Source: Caryophanales bacterium UBA6356 (GTDB taxonomy: Bacteria > Bacillota_I > Bacilli_A > RFN20 > CAG-826). From it: a stretch of DNA of 43,018 bases. Shown in pieces: positions 23,957-31,740 of the stretch (its first letter is position 1; each line of letters begins with the position of its first letter). The translations under genes were made by a program, and so were the position numbers. Under the pieces are notes generated by a model. It saw only the letters and a program-made list of their open reading frames with translations, was not told the DNA's origin and ran no database searches. The DNA is taken from positions 1-43,018 of the forward strand of contig DJRQ01000037.1 in NCBI GenBank assembly GCA_002440125.1. The letters are read 5' to 3'.

Positions 23957-25879
23957 ATGAAAAATCAAAAAAACATAATCAAAATCGCATTATTTTCTTT
24001 GGTTTTGTTATCGGGGTGTACGCAAACCCCTTCATCGAGTAGCTTTTCTTCGTCTTCGGAAGAAGAATTCGTTCCTGTTCCAGCGACCTATCGAACGGGT
24101 TCTTTCCGTCTTGAACTTGCAAATACCCTTCTTCGAGAAGGAACAACCTTCTACGACGGCACTTCTCCCATTCTTTATAGTGGAGGAAGGCCCTACACTC
24201 AACAAGTGGTCTATTCCATCAATAAAGACGGCGTCTCTTTTAGCGCCGCAGAACCTCTTTCTATAGGCCGCTACACCTTCGAAGCCAAAGCGACTCTTAT
24301 GTCCGATTCGCTTAAGGGAACTTTCGAAGTGAAAAAGAGCACAACAACCTTAGGGAAAGAAGGAAAAGGCTACTACACCATATCCGAAGAAGAGACGCTA
24401 AAAACGCGGTTAGAGAATTTTACTTATGTGGGTGCTTTAAGCGAAGGAAAAACGCCTTCCATCGGTTCTCCGAAGCTCCTCGTTATCCCTCTTTCTTTTA
24501 GCGATACTTCTTTTTCGCAAAAGGAGCTTAATAAAATCGAGAAAGCTTATTTTGGAAAAGACACCGACACCTCATGGGAATCTCTTGTTTCCTATTATGA
24601 GAAAAGTTCTTATGGGAAACTTAAATTCGAGGGAAAAGTCGTCGCTCCTTACCAATATTCATTGACCTCCAAAGAAGTCGAAGACCGCTATTTGGGGAAA
24701 ACACTGACCGTCAACGACATTGTCGATTCCGTCGTTAGAGAAGTTTTTAAAAGAGATAATCTCAACCGGAAAGACTACGATGATAACGAAGATGGATATC
24801 TTGATGGCGTAGAGATCATTTATAAATCCTCACGAGAGATGACCGACTCCACGAAAACCCTTTGGTGGTGCTTCGCCTCCTCGCTCCATAATGAACCAAA
24901 AAAGGAAAATCCTATACAAAACCGCTACTTTTGGTCGCTTTATTCGCAAATTGAAACGCCCTATTATAGCGATAGCATCGATGCCCACACCTTAGTGCAT
25001 GAGACGGGCCACATGCTCGGTTTAAACGATTACTACGACTACACTTCAAAAACCGTCCCTGCTGGCGCCGTGGACATGATGGATCGTAACATCGGAGATC
25101 ATTGCGCCTATAGTAAATACATGCTTGGCTGGGTAACGCCGAAAGTCGTCGACGGAAGCGCTAGCGACTTCGAAATCACCCTTTCTTCTTTCACCGACAC
25201 CGGCGATTGCCTCATTCTTAGAAACACCACGGAAGATCCTTTCAATAACACGCCATACGATGAATATCTCATGCTTTCTTACATCACCCCTTCTGGAGTT
25301 AACGAGCAAGACAGCCATGGGTATGGAGAATATAATTACGCCGGTTATGGAAATCGCGGCGGCTATTCTAAAGCAGGCCTTCAAGCAATGCATATCGACA
25401 ATCGCCTTCTATCCTTTGAAGGTTCAAAGGTTAGCGAGAACAACGAGATCGATTATTCGAAAGCCGCTTACACGGACGCTCTTAATAACGAAGAATCGAT
25501 ACAAATCGTCGATGGAAATCGCATCTTAACATCCTCCCCTTCTTTCACCATGAGTTCGAATACCCCCACCCAAAGCTATGGCATCAATAGCAACGGACTT
25601 TTTGGCGTTACGCCAAAAATCAAAGAAATCACTGCAATTCCCGCTTCAAAGACTCTTTTATTCCAAGGAAGCAACGGCACTCAAGCGATGGGCGTTCAAT
25701 CGAATCTCTTTGGCACAAAAGAATACGATTGCGGTTCCACCTACTTCTCAAACTACGATTACCGAAAACTCTTCAATGACAATCTCGTTTGGAACGATGG
25801 AAGCAAGAATAATTTTAACTTCCAAGTGTTAGAGCAAAAAGATGATTCCATCACCCTCCGTATCTTAAAGAATTTCTAG
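23957..25879 (+). CDS. M6-family metalloprotease lipoprotein (copy 3) with an extra N-terminal beta domain
   Basis: This is a 640-residue lipid-anchored protease with lipobox LSGC (C21) and a Ser/Glu linker (26-37). Unlike the other two copies it has a beta-rich domain at about 42-126 before the protease core. The active site is HETGHMLGLNDYYDY: H348, E349 and H352. The calcium-type loop DDNEDGYLD lies at about 275-283, and the Met-turn region VDMMDRNIGDH at about 372-382. AAGGAG precedes the ATG. It lies just past the opp operon terminator. The three proteases share the core but differ in linkers and N-terminal parts, which suggests different substrates or positions on the surface. Confidence 0.93.
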   Translation: MKNQKNIIKIALFSLVLLSGCTQTPSSSSFSSSSEEEFVPVPATYRTGSFRLELANTLLREGTTFYDGTSPILYSGGRPYTQQVVYSINKDGVSFSAAEPLSIGRYTFEAKATLMSDSLKGTFEVKKSTTTLGKEGKGYYTISEEETLKTRLENFTYVGALSEGKTPSIGSPKLLVIPLSFSDTSFSQKELNKIEKAYFGKDTDTSWESLVSYYEKSSYGKLKFEGKVVAPYQYSLTSKEVEDRYLGKTLTVNDIVDSVVREVFKRDNLNRKDYDDNEDGYLDGVEIIYKSSREMTDSTKTLWWCFASSLHNEPKKENPIQNRYFWSLYSQIETPYYSDSIDAHTLVHETGHMLGLNDYYDYTSKTVPAGAVDMMDRNIGDHCAYSKYMLGWVTPKVVDGSASDFEITLSSFTDTGDCLILRNTTEDPFNNTPYDEYLMLSYITPSGVNEQDSHGYGEYNYAGYGNRGGYSKAGLQAMHIDNRLLSFEGSKVSENNEIDYSKAAYTDALNNEESIQIVDGNRILTSSPSFTMSSNTPTQSYGINSNGLFGVTPKIKEITAIPASKTLLFQGSNGTQAMGVQSNLFGTKEYDCGSTYFSNYDYRKLFNDNLVWNDGSKNNFNFQVLEQKDDSITLRILKNF

Positions 25880-25915
25880 TCTTTGATATTTTTATAGCCC
25901 AATTTTGTCCTTTCC

Positions 25916-25930
25916 TATTGTGAAACAATA
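25916..25930. repeat. Small inverted repeat upstream of LP623
   Basis: TATTGT-GAA-ACAATA has perfect 6-base arms and a 3-base centre. It lies 56 bases before the LP623 start in a 106-base gap and could be an operator, but the promoter there is not clear. Confidence 0.3.
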
Positions 25931-25985
25931 AATAGTGACTTTTTCTGTTTCCTTGCTAGCATACTCGCGAAAGGTTGATGAAATT

Positions 25986-27857
25986 ATGAACAACGCTAAA
26001 AAACCAATATTGATTCTAGGTGCATTCGTCTTGCTAACGCCTTTGCTTTTCTCTTGCGCTAGCGACAATCAAAAAGGCGATGGAGAGGATTCCTCAAGCA
26101 CTGACGCAAAGCTTTCCATCGAAGATACACTAGGACTCTTAGAGAGCTTAAATGAGATTGAAGGCGATAAGGCTGCCTCTGTTGTCGTCAAAGAAAGCGA
26201 AACCAAAAACGACGACGTCACCGAAACAAACGAAACATTTACGATTGGTAAAGATTCCTCAAGCACAAGCGAAGGAACAATCGTTCATACCTATAAAGGC
26301 GAAATAACAAAGCAAGACACCTTCCAAAGAAGAAGGCTGAAGAAGGTCGATACCATCGCAAATGGCAATCAAACCACGACAACAAACCGTTTCTACATGG
26401 TGACCGATTATAAAGACAATTCCATCAAGGTAAAAGACGAAGCCAGCGTTTTCTTTATGTTCCAAAGCGAAGAAGAAGCAACAGCAGCCGGCTATTCGGA
26501 TTATGTATTGGACGAAGACTATAAAACGGCAGCTGGCGCCCAAGCAATCGGATCTTTGCACGATACGATCCTCAATAAAATCCTCAAAGACACTTCTTTC
26601 AGTGCTCAAACCGAAGCGTATTTTAAGGTGGAAACAAAAGGAGAAACCACTTCTTATACTTATCACGCTTCTTATAGCGTCGACGGCGATCTTAATGACA
26701 CCATCAAAAACGAAGTCCAAACGACTTTCTATGTGAAAGAGAATGCGTTAACGTCCTATACTTATCAATATGACGTTTTCGATATCAATAATGAAAACGA
26801 AAATGACCTTTATCATACCCAATATTACAAAGAGGCCACTATCACTTACGGGGAAAGAAAAGACATCACCTCCTCTATCGATGTAGACGACTATTTCCTG
26901 TCGACCGTGAACGAAGTTGAGCTTTATTCTTCTGGCATCCCAGGAAAAGGATATGAAATCGAAAATCCTTCGGCCATCGAAAGCACCACCAATTACATAA
27001 GCGCCGCAGCCAAGTCTTATGAGCCATCGACCGCGGTTGATGTTAGCCTTTACCCCTATAAGAGTAGCGCCCCTGCTGTCGTCCGTTTGGATGACGAGCT
27101 CTTTAACGTAAGGGGCGTTGGGGAAGCGACGTTAACATTTCTTTATATCGGAAAGAGGGGACCCAACCAATACGCTTATAAGGACATCAAAGTCGAAGTG
27201 AAGATCTTAGGAGCAAAGCCAAAAGATTTTATCATCGTCGAAAGCGAGAATTATCAAAGCGACAACAATCTTTACATCGGCCAAACCTATACCTTTAACG
27301 TTTCCGTCACCCCTTCTCAAAGCGAGCAAGACTTCACCTACGAAGTCTCTGATCACGAGGCTTTGGAAGTAACAAGAAGCGAGAAAACTCTCACCATCGT
27401 TCCTAAGAAAGCTTCCGATAGCGTCTCCATCACCATCAGAAGCGTGGTGCAAGATGGCATTTCAAAGACCTACACCTACCGCGTCGCTCCCGATCCAACG
27501 GAAACTTATAAGGCCTATCTTACTTCACACACCTTTGACGCCAAAAAGCGCCTCGTCGGTAAAGAGGAATGGCCAATGGAATGGGGCTACTACTACACCG
27601 ACCTTACTTTCAAAGAAGACGGCACGGGCGAAGTGAAATACACCCCTTATGAAGCGGATGGCTCGATAGAGGAAAGCAAAAAAATAACTTGGACCTTTGA
27701 GTACACTGTCTTCTTAGCCAAAATAACTTTTGAATTCAAAACCTATAATGCCGAAAAGAAGGAATTGGTCTTTACCAAAGGAATGATTCGAAATGAGGGA
27801 GCGCGTCTAGAAATAGACGATGCCGCCTTCAAGACGATGATATTTGAAGTAAAATGA
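25986..27857 (+). CDS. Lipoprotein of unknown function with an Ig-like region (LP623)
   Basis: This 623-residue surface lipoprotein has signal peptide and lipobox LFSC. After a short Ser/Asp-rich linker comes a helix (TLGLLESLNEIEG), then long beta-rich sequence. The region about 430-500 (TYTFNVSVTPSQSEQDFTYEVSD is its core, seen as TYTFNVSVTP and DFTYEVSD) resembles bacterial Ig-like (BIG) repeats. No catalytic motif is seen. The start at 25986 puts the signal peptide at the N-terminus; an upstream in-frame ATG at 25935 would add 17 residues and is rejected. Its stop overlaps the start of LP272 (ATGA), so the two are cotranslated. Confidence 0.85.
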   Translation: MNNAKKPILILGAFVLLTPLLFSCASDNQKGDGEDSSSTDAKLSIEDTLGLLESLNEIEGDKAASVVVKESETKNDDVTETNETFTIGKDSSSTSEGTIVHTYKGEITKQDTFQRRRLKKVDTIANGNQTTTTNRFYMVTDYKDNSIKVKDEASVFFMFQSEEEATAAGYSDYVLDEDYKTAAGAQAIGSLHDTILNKILKDTSFSAQTEAYFKVETKGETTSYTYHASYSVDGDLNDTIKNEVQTTFYVKENALTSYTYQYDVFDINNENENDLYHTQYYKEATITYGERKDITSSIDVDDYFLSTVNEVELYSSGIPGKGYEIENPSAIESTTNYISAAAKSYEPSTAVDVSLYPYKSSAPAVVRLDDELFNVRGVGEATLTFLYIGKRGPNQYAYKDIKVEVKILGAKPKDFIIVESENYQSDNNLYIGQTYTFNVSVTPSQSEQDFTYEVSDHEALEVTRSEKTLTIVPKKASDSVSITIRSVVQDGISKTYTYRVAPDPTETYKAYLTSHTFDAKKRLVGKEEWPMEWGYYYTDLTFKEDGTGEVKYTPYEADGSIEESKKITWTFEYTVFLAKITFEFKTYNAEKKELVFTKGMIRNEGARLEIDDAAFKTMIFEVK

Positions 27858-28672
27858 AAAAATCACTGCAATTCATAACTCTTTTATCCACTTTCTCGCT
27901 TCTTTCTTGCGCTCCGAGCGAAGGAAATACCAGTCTTAGCAAAGAGTCTTCAATCAGTGATGAAAAAACAAAAAACATCAACGAAATAAACGCTTTCTTG
28001 GAGAGTCTAAACGCTTTCGAGAAAGACGTCCGCTCCTTCTCTTACGTGAGCACTCAAAGCGATAATTACTACGCAATAACGATAGACACGAAAGTAGAAG
28101 GGACCCATTCTCTCTATAAGTGCGACGGCTATGACAAATTTCTCGACGACAGCTATAAGTACTATCAAGGCGAAGACGATCCTATCGACTCTGAAAAGCA
28201 AAACTATGTTAAAGATGGCAAGCTTTATATGCTAAACCATTATGGTGATAGCGATACCGAAGATACGAAAACCATTCTCTTTTACGAGGAAGAGGTCCAT
28301 GGTTCCATCTTCGATCTTTCTCTCCAAAGCGAAGAAAAGCAAATCCTTAGTGGCTTCATGGAATACTTCGAACAAGAGGAAGTGAAAACAGAACAATCTT
28401 TCCCCATTATCTCTGGAGATGGCGTTTACCAGTATTCTTATGGCATCATAACCTATCAAGAAGGTGCGAAAACAAGCGCCACCACTTATGAAAACAAAAT
28501 AACTATCCAAGAAAATACGATTAAAGAAATCGAAAGAACATTGAAAACGGATAAATACGTCCAAAACGAAATCATTAACTATAGCCATAGCACCATCAAG
28601 CGAATCTACGATTACGGCGAGCTTAATCCATTCGAGGGAACGATATTCGACCCCAATAACTTCAAATCCTAA
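27854..28672 (+). CDS. Lipoprotein of unknown function, translationally coupled to LP623 (LP272)
   Basis: The 272-residue lipoprotein has lipobox LLSC followed by a short linker. The mature protein begins with a helix (INAFLESLNAFEKD) similar in spacing to the LP623 N-terminus (LGLLESLNEIEGD), then alternating beta strands. A helix followed by an antiparallel sheet is compatible with a LolA-like lipoprotein fold, but that is only an inference from pattern. It overlaps LP623 by 4 bases and ends just before a bidirectional terminator, so the pair forms a two-gene unit. Confidence 0.83.
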   Translation: MKKSLQFITLLSTFSLLSCAPSEGNTSLSKESSISDEKTKNINEINAFLESLNAFEKDVRSFSYVSTQSDNYYAITIDTKVEGTHSLYKCDGYDKFLDDSYKYYQGEDDPIDSEKQNYVKDGKLYMLNHYGDSDTEDTKTILFYEEEVHGSIFDLSLQSEEKQILSGFMEYFEQEEVKTEQSFPIISGDGVYQYSYGIITYQEGAKTSATTYENKITIQENTIKEIERTLKTDKYVQNEIINYSHSTIKRIYDYGELNPFEGTIFDPNNFKS

Positions 28673-28682
28673 GGAGAAACTA

Positions 28683-28718
28683 AAAAAGATGGCCCACAAA
28701 AAGAGGAGCCATCTTTTT
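28683..28718. terminator. Bidirectional terminator between LP272 and mgsA
   Basis: AAAAAGATGGC and GCCATCTTTTT form a perfect 11-base stem around a 14-base loop, with U-runs usable on both strands. It serves the converging LP272 (plus) and mgsA (minus) transcripts. Confidence 0.88.
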
Positions 28719-28719
28719 C

Positions 28720-29115
28720 TTAATTGCTTTTCTCTTCCCCAAGTAAGGGCGAATGGAGAAGATATTCCGCAGTCGCGTGGTTGGTCGCGATGGGGATGTC
28801 GTATAAAGCGGCGATTCTAAGCAAGGCTTTAACATCCGGATCATGCGGAAGGCTTTCCAATGGATCCCAGAAGAAGACCACCATTTGAATCTCCCCTTCC
28901 GCGATTTTAGCGCCGATTTGTTGATCGCCACCAAGAGGTCCGCTAAGATACGGATACACCTTTAAGCCCGTAGCTTCGGCTACTCTTTTAGCTGTCGTTC
29001 CAGTGCCGCAAAGAGTGAAATCCTTTAGGCGATCCTCGTTCTTTTTCGCCCATTCCACAATCTCGTCTTTCTTATTGTCGTGCGCAATAAGAGCAATTCT
29101 TGTTACTTTTTTCAT
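28720..29115 (-). CDS. mgsA: Methylglyoxal synthase
   Basis: The 131-residue cytosolic enzyme converts dihydroxyacetone phosphate to methylglyoxal and phosphate, a bypass that frees phosphate when sugar phosphates pile up. N-terminal IALIAHDNKKDE carries the conserved His and Lys near the phosphate site. GTGTTA (37-42) binds phosphate. The catalytic aspartate is D64 in GPLGGDQQIG, and NHATAE lies near the C-terminus. Length is typical. GGAG lies close to the ATG, with AAGGAG further up. It follows LP750 on the same strand behind a terminator and has no functional link to the lipoproteins. It may relate to sugar-phosphate load from uronate or glycoside use. Confidence 0.96.
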   Translation of the reverse strand: MKKVTRIALIAHDNKKDEIVEWAKKNEDRLKDFTLCGTGTTAKRVAEATGLKVYPYLSGPLGGDQQIGAKIAEGEIQMVVFFWDPLESLPHDPDVKALLRIAALYDIPIATNHATAEYLLHSPLLGEEKSN

Positions 29116-29154
29116 ACTCCAATATTGTCTCCTTTCTAGCGAAGAAAAACTAGA

Positions 29155-29186
29155 ACAAGAGAAAAGCTCCGCCGAAGCAGAGCTTT
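29155..29186 (-). terminator. Rho-independent terminator of LP750
   Basis: On the minus strand AAAGCTCTGC pairs with GCGGAGCTTT (10 pairs, one G-U) around a TTCG tetraloop, followed by TCTCTTG. The U-tract is weak but the stem is strong, and it sits 26 bases after the stop. Confidence 0.75.
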
Positions 29187-29212
29187 ATCTAAACGCAGTC
29201 AACGATATCGAA

Positions 29213-31465
29213 TTAAAGAGCGTTCACATCGACCCATGGACCACTCGACATATCGGCAACACGAGGCGCCATCGTAAGTTCGACTTCGACAGCCGCTTTG
29301 CCATTGCATTCAACTGACATCTTATAGAGAGCGCTATTCACCGCCGTGAATCCGACAATGGTATTTCCATCGGCCGCTGACGATTGAGTTATCGTGAAGG
29401 CGAGAGTCTCTTGATCAAGCGTCCATCCGAATGCGCATACCTGACCATATTTGCTGGTTCCAGAAGAGGTGGAGGCAACAACCTTTCCCGTTCCGTCTTC
29501 ATAGAAGTTGATATTCAAAACATCCCAGTTCGTTGCGCTCTTGTCTTTGTTGACGAATGTCACCGTCGGCAAAGTCTCAATGATATTTTCGTAGGTGGCA
29601 GGACCAGAGACGGAGAAGTTAACGGTTTTAGTGATGGTTGGCTTGGCCGTAGAAGCGATAGTGACGAATGAATTGCCCGCTTTAGCGGTCTTGATGGAAT
29701 ATGTGCCATCCTCGTTCTTCGTAAGAGTCGATCCCGTCTTATCGTCCGGATTCAAAGTAACGGTGATATCTTGCGTTGCCGCCGTTGGGCTCACCGCCGC
29801 AGTAAGCTTGATAGTTTCACCAGCCTCCACAATGCTCTTATCAAGAGTGGCTTCAATCTTATATGGTTCCGGTTGCGTGAAGGTCACCGCGAATTCCTTC
29901 GTTTCGCCGAACCAGTTATCGAAAACGAGCTTCGTCTGGCCGGCTTTGAGGATTTCTTGATATCCATAACGATCAGGAGCCCCGATGAATCCCTCATCAG
30001 ATGTGCCAAGGAATCGTGGAAGAATAAGGGCATTTTCTTCATCGAAATTCAAGAAATAAATACCTTGAATTTGTCCACCAGCATCCATCGTAAGAGGGCC
30101 TTCCGAAGAAGAGACATAAGAAGTATTCGCCCAGACACGATTGAGTTTGATTTGGATATCGTAATCCTTCATCGCGAATTTCTTAAGATCCGTCGTTTCG
30201 ACATCATCGTGTTTGAAACCACGCGTCAAATCGAATTTGACATAGCTCGTGCTTTCTGGGGTTGCGTCGGCAACCGCTTGTTCTTCAGTCAAGTCCCAAT
30301 CGGCGGCTTTAAGCTTATCGACGACGCAATAGAGTTTTTGAGCGAAACCATCGCCATCAACCGCAATGGTGTTGGTGTAACGGGTGAAAGTGCCGGAATC
30401 GAGATAATTCGTATCGTAAGAGACGATTTCAAGAGTGTACGACTTATGGTCCTCGGCAATGGTCGTTTTGACTTCGCGAATCGTGTTGTAGAGTTTGTTT
30501 CCGGTACCAAAGTATGACAAGCTCTTGGAGGTAGTGCCTTCATAAAGCTTCTCCGAGAAAAGTTCACCGATGTTATAGATGGTGCCTTTCTTCTCGGCGT
30601 CTGTTTGCTTCATCATCGTCCCGGAATCGTAAGTGGCGCCTTCTTGCTCTTCGATATCATCAGCAACAACCGTGTAAAGCTGAATATCATCTTCATCCGC
30701 TTTCACACTATATCCGTAATAGGAACTATTGAGGCCTCTATATGTCGTTTTTTTGGTATAGAAAACGCCATCGCCATTAAAGCCGTTTTCGCCAAAGAAC
30801 TTGTAAGTGTGTTGTCCTACACCCGTTGTAGCATTGAGTTCAAGCTTCAAGCGTTTATCGGTTGTCGCAAAAATTTGTCCTTTCATTTGATAGACGCTAT
30901 TATCGTTTTGGAAAGCAGTCTTGAATTCATCACCGACTGGCGAATTTTGAGCTTCGAACGTCATATCTCTCAAATAATCGCCTTCAAGCGCGTCGCTTCC
31001 CTTAAGAACGTCTGCGATGGCTTTCGTAAAAGCTTTGATGGAATCGGGATCCTTGTATTTATCTTCGGCAATAGCAGGGATCATTTCTTCGTCGACATCC
31101 GCCACTTCAAGAACATCCGCATCGCCAAGGGTCTTGAGTTCGACTTCGATCGTTGAATCGACATTGGGCATAACAAACGAATAAACGCCTTCTTCTTCGG
31201 TAACCACGTGACCGGCCGCTTTAACGAGGGCGACATCTTTATCGGCAATGTCTTCCTTAACGGTAAAGTTCACGGTTTCACCACCAAAATACTTTCCGCC
31301 TTCTGGGGTATTCGTAATTTCAACATCAACCCCTTCTGGCGCTTCGATAGCAAGAGCGACTCCGGGATCTTCAACTGATGAAGACCCCCCCTCTTTTCCG
31401 CATGAGCCTAATCCCATGAGCGCTGCCGCGGAGAGAGCAAAGAGAGCTACATTCTTCTTTTTCAT
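29213..31465 (-). CDS. Lipoprotein of unknown function with a BIG-type domain (LP750)
   Basis: The 750-residue surface lipoprotein has lipobox LGSC followed by a short linker. The first 80 mature residues form a beta domain that ends YSFVMPNVDSTIEVEL, a pattern seen in bacterial surface repeats (about 30-105). The middle is a Tyr/Asp-rich region of unknown fold. A BIG-type domain follows (about 535-620; IEATLDKSIVEAGETIKLTA, then SPTAATQDI). The start at 31465 was chosen because AAAGGA lies 9 bases upstream and the signal peptide begins there; the frame is open for another 27 codons upstream. An extended -10 (TGC TATACG) and a terminator make it a single-gene unit. Confidence 0.87.
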   Translation of the reverse strand: MKKKNVALFALSAAALMGLGSCGKEGGSSSVEDPGVALAIEAPEGVDVEITNTPEGGKYFGGETVNFTVKEDIADKDVALVKAAGHVVTEEEGVYSFVMPNVDSTIEVELKTLGDADVLEVADVDEEMIPAIAEDKYKDPDSIKAFTKAIADVLKGSDALEGDYLRDMTFEAQNSPVGDEFKTAFQNDNSVYQMKGQIFATTDKRLKLELNATTGVGQHTYKFFGENGFNGDGVFYTKKTTYRGLNSSYYGYSVKADEDDIQLYTVVADDIEEQEGATYDSGTMMKQTDAEKKGTIYNIGELFSEKLYEGTTSKSLSYFGTGNKLYNTIREVKTTIAEDHKSYTLEIVSYDTNYLDSGTFTRYTNTIAVDGDGFAQKLYCVVDKLKAADWDLTEEQAVADATPESTSYVKFDLTRGFKHDDVETTDLKKFAMKDYDIQIKLNRVWANTSYVSSSEGPLTMDAGGQIQGIYFLNFDEENALILPRFLGTSDEGFIGAPDRYGYQEILKAGQTKLVFDNWFGETKEFAVTFTQPEPYKIEATLDKSIVEAGETIKLTAAVSPTAATQDITVTLNPDDKTGSTLTKNEDGTYSIKTAKAGNSFVTIASTAKPTITKTVNFSVSGPATYENIIETLPTVTFVNKDKSATNWDVLNINFYEDGTGKVVASTSSGTSKYGQVCAFGWTLDQETLAFTITQSSAADGNTIVGFTAVNSALYKMSVECNGKAAVEVELTMAPRVADMSSGPWVDVNAL

Positions 31466-31506
31466 TTTCTTTTTCCTTTCGAATGAATGATTGAGGTTTT
31501 TCACCT

Positions 31507-31515
31507 CGTATAGCA
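31507..31515 (-). promoter_or_regulatory. Extended -10 promoter of LP750
   Basis: The minus strand reads TGC-TATACG, 41 bases before the LP750 start, with no clear -35. It is the third TGC-TATA element in this window, with those of fprA and M6 copy 1. Confidence 0.45.
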
Positions 31516-31682
31516 ACAAAAATATCAATGCTTTTAAAAACGTCAATTATTTTTTCATCATTTTACAAAGTATTTTTCAAAAAAAGAAAAAATCGTCCTT
31601 TAATTAAGATTTTTATTGACATAAAGTTCAATTAACAGCTACATTTTTTCTATTTTCTAATAAGACAATAGGAATGAAAAAA

Positions 31683-31725
31683 CAAAAAAGAAAAATGGCT
31701 TCGCAATTTTATCAAGCGAAACCAT
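31683..31725 (-). terminator. Rho-independent terminator of the LP846-LP797 operon
   Basis: On the minus strand ATGGTTTCGC pairs with GCGAAGCCAT (10 pairs, one G-U) around an 11-base loop, followed by TTTTCTTTTTTG. It lies 15 bases after the LP797 stop. Confidence 0.85.
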
Positions 31726-31740
31726 AATTCTTTTTATAAT

